Program-made: the position numbers and the translations under genes | NCBI RefSeq assembly: GCF_004135585.1 | Contig: NZ_CP035501.1 | Span: 731,001-795,000 of the forward strand | Source: Sphingosinicella sp. BN140058 | GTDB lineage: Bacteria; Pseudomonadota; Alphaproteobacteria; Sphingomonadales; Sphingomonadaceae | DNA length: 64,000 nt | Reading direction: 5' to 3' | Shown: positions 62,778 to 64,000 of the stretch, piece after piece | Numbering within the stretch: the first letter of the stretch is position 1 | Layout of the letters: each line of letters begins with the position of its first letter | The notes under the pieces: model-generated | The model's database searches: none | What the model was told of the DNA's origin: nothing | Seen by the model: only the letters and a program-made list of their open reading frames with translations

Positions 62778-63374
62778 ATGGATCTTCTGCTCGCCTTCCT
62801 GATGATCCTGTTCGCGCTCAACCCGGTCGGCAAGGCATCCTTGTTCATTGCCGAACTCCACCTCCTCGAACCTGCAGTACGACGCCGGATCGTCCTGCGC
62901 GAACTGGCGCTTGCGCTCATCGTCATGGCCTCCTTCCTGGCTGCGGCGACCGTAGCGCTGGAACGGATCGGCCGCGCTCCCTTGCTCGTCGCGGCCGGAG
63001 GACTCGTCCTGGCCGTGATGGGAGCACGGCGGCTGCTCTATGGTGGAGGCGGCATATCGGTCGAAGCCGCCCGGCGCGACCGTCTCTTCTTTCCGCTCGC
63101 CTTTCCGTTCATCGCCGGGCCGTCCGTCCTCGCCGCGGAGCTCGTCCTGGTGGCTCGCGATCCGACACGCTGGCCAGGCTGGGGAACGGCCGCCTACCTT
63201 GCCTGGATCGTGTCGGGCGTTCTGCTCTATGCGTCCCCGCGCGTGCAGGCCAGTCTCGGCCCGCGCGGTGTCCGTCTGGTGGAGATCGTCGCGGGAGTCG
63301 GGCTGCTGCTCCTCGCCGTGGAAATCTTCCTTTACGGCAGCCTGGAAGCGCCCGGATTCCTCCCGGTCGGCTGA
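62778..63374 (+). CDS. MarC-family integral membrane protein
   Basis: A 198-aa protein with six hydrophobic segments. MarC features are FLMILFALNPVGKASLFIAEL (NPxG) near the start and FFPLAFPFIAGPSVLAAELVLV in the middle, where the family has PLAxPxLAGP. MarC/UPF0056 proteins have no proven substrate and are not antibiotic efflux pumps despite the name. It follows the receiver gene after about 65 bases. Confidence 0.85.
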   Translation: MDLLLAFLMILFALNPVGKASLFIAELHLLEPAVRRRIVLRELALALIVMASFLAAATVALERIGRAPLLVAAGGLVLAVMGARRLLYGGGGISVEAARRDRLFFPLAFPFIAGPSVLAAELVLVARDPTRWPGWGTAAYLAWIVSGVLLYASPRVQASLGPRGVRLVEIVAGVGLLLLAVEIFLYGSLEAPGFLPVG

Positions 63375-63675
63375 TCAGCGTGCGGGCGTTGCGGACGATC
63401 GGGGCAGGCATGCTACGGCGAACCCGCTTGCCGGTCTGTCCGGCGACATCGTCCCCTGAATTTTTTTGTTCTCTGGGCTCAGCCGTAGCGACTCGCGATT
63501 ACGCGAACCGCAAAAAAAAGGCCAGCCCGAAGGCTGGCCAAGTTTCATTAGGAGAGGATGCCTGAAAGGCCCGCTCTTTGTGCATCGCAGCAATGCATGT
63601 CGCAAGTGCAACGATCGCTAACACGAATGCATTTTCTGCAACTGGCCTATCCAATCGGCGCGCAAGCTCCCCTGT
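63375..63675. other. Intergenic stretch with one terminator
   Basis: About 300 bases between the MarC gene and the last gene. It contains the terminator at 63512-63539 and no supported gene; short minus-strand frames run through the terminator. Confidence 0.5.
63512..63539 (-). terminator. Intrinsic terminator
   Basis: On the minus strand GGCCAGCC, loop TTCG, GGCTGGCC, then eight T residues: a textbook rho-independent terminator. It would end transcription from the gene at the right edge, about 135 bases downstream of its stop. Confidence 0.93.
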
Positions 63676-63993
63676 TCAATTCTGCACCGTCAGACCCGGG
63701 AAGACCGCGTAGCGCTTGATCGTGACGCACTCGACCCGGGTCCGGTATTCCTCGTGGCACTCCATTCCGGGTCGAACGAGGCCGGTCTGCGGCTCTGCAT
63801 CGCCTCGGATCGGAACCAGCGTGATCGGAGTTGACGCGGGAATCAGCTGGGATCCCGATCCGACCACCAACGTCGTCAGCACCCCGTTCATGTCGCCATG
63901 GATCCCCGGTCGGCAAAGGAGGGCCATGCGATATTGTCCTTCCCAGCTGGTGACGAGGTAGATGTGCCCGGACAATCCGGGAAAAGAGACCAC
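63676..63993 (-). CDS. Hypothetical protein, probably cut by the window edge
   Basis: At least 105 residues. The frame stays open to the window end (GTG 63993 is the first possible start seen), so the gene may begin outside. The visible part (WEGQYRMALLCRPGIHGDMNG, MECHEEYRTRVECVTIKRYAVF) has four cysteines. It matches no family I recognise. A clean terminator lies downstream, which supports a real transcript. Confidence 0.5.
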   Translation of the reverse strand: MVSFPGLSGHIYLVTSWEGQYRMALLCRPGIHGDMNGVLTTLVVGSGSQLIPASTPITLVPIRGDAEPQTGLVRPGMECHEEYRTRVECVTIKRYAVFPGLTVQN

Positions 63994-64000
63994 GCCTTTC

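Overview
The window is GC-rich bacterial chromosome. It looks like an alphaproteobacterium of the Sphingomonadales: it carries a large TonB-dependent receptor, an NDUFA9-type complex I epimerase, a Ros/MucR zinc-finger regulator, PtsP, a RodZ-CpoB-TilS neighbourhood, many GTGA/ATGA gene overlaps and several small sphingomonad-type proteins. No rRNA, CRISPR array, integrase, transposase or intact insertion sequence was seen. Two tRNA genes are present, Leu(CAG) and Val(TAC).

Layout. 1-6.3 kb: the end of a GntP permease, a TonB receptor with a candidate operator upstream, and a membrane-anchored sulfatase/phosphoethanolamine-transferase-like protein. 6.4-24.7 kb: mostly housekeeping genes. These are tRNA-Leu, an NDUFA9-like epimerase, uppP, a GST, ubiG, lysA, lysC, a nitronate monooxygenase, ptsP, rodZ-like, cpoB-like, tilS, an esterase, a HI0933-family flavoprotein and mucR with a clear terminator. 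An extra block (18.6-20.3 kb) lies between cpoB and tilS and is flanked by two different perfect palindromes. 24.7-31.6 kb: a run of small accessory genes (SMP-30 lipoprotein, small proteins, a GNAT fusion, OsmC, GST, phosphoesterase, XRE regulator) ending at tRNA-Val.

31.6-35.5 kb, next to tRNA-Val, is a prophage-remnant-like island on the minus strand: a GH19 endolysin, a 157-aa acidic protein in AT-richer DNA, a 585-aa protein with a glycine-rich middle and a distinct C-terminal domain, and a Sel1 protein. The 585-aa/157-aa pair has the layout of a polymorphic toxin and its immunity protein and is the best candidate here for an undescribed system. 35.5-41.2 kb: a BLUF photosensor, GNAT, lipoprotein, RcnB-like, ABM and DUF308 proteins, and a small conserved-type gene broken by a single frameshift.

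41.3-46.8 kb is a tightly overlapping operon for oxidative, non-phosphorylating L-fucose use: FucP permease, fuconolactonase, aldo/keto-reductase L-fucose dehydrogenase, a UxaA-family dehydratase, an SDR and a RhaM-type mutarotase. The usual enolase-family fuconate dehydratase and the terminal diketo-hydrolase are not in the window. 46.9-50.3 kb is rfbACDB (dTDP-L-rhamnose), facing a convergent ABC exporter. 52.5-60.1 kb is an archaic chaperone-usher (spore-coat-U/sigma-type) pilus locus with a LuxR-family regulator beside it and a strong hairpin between the putative major pilin and the chaperone. 60.2-64 kb holds CsbD, a divergent stand-alone MreB paralogue, a small coiled-coil protein, a receiver-only response regulator without a normal in-frame start codon, a MarC-family protein and a partial unknown gene.
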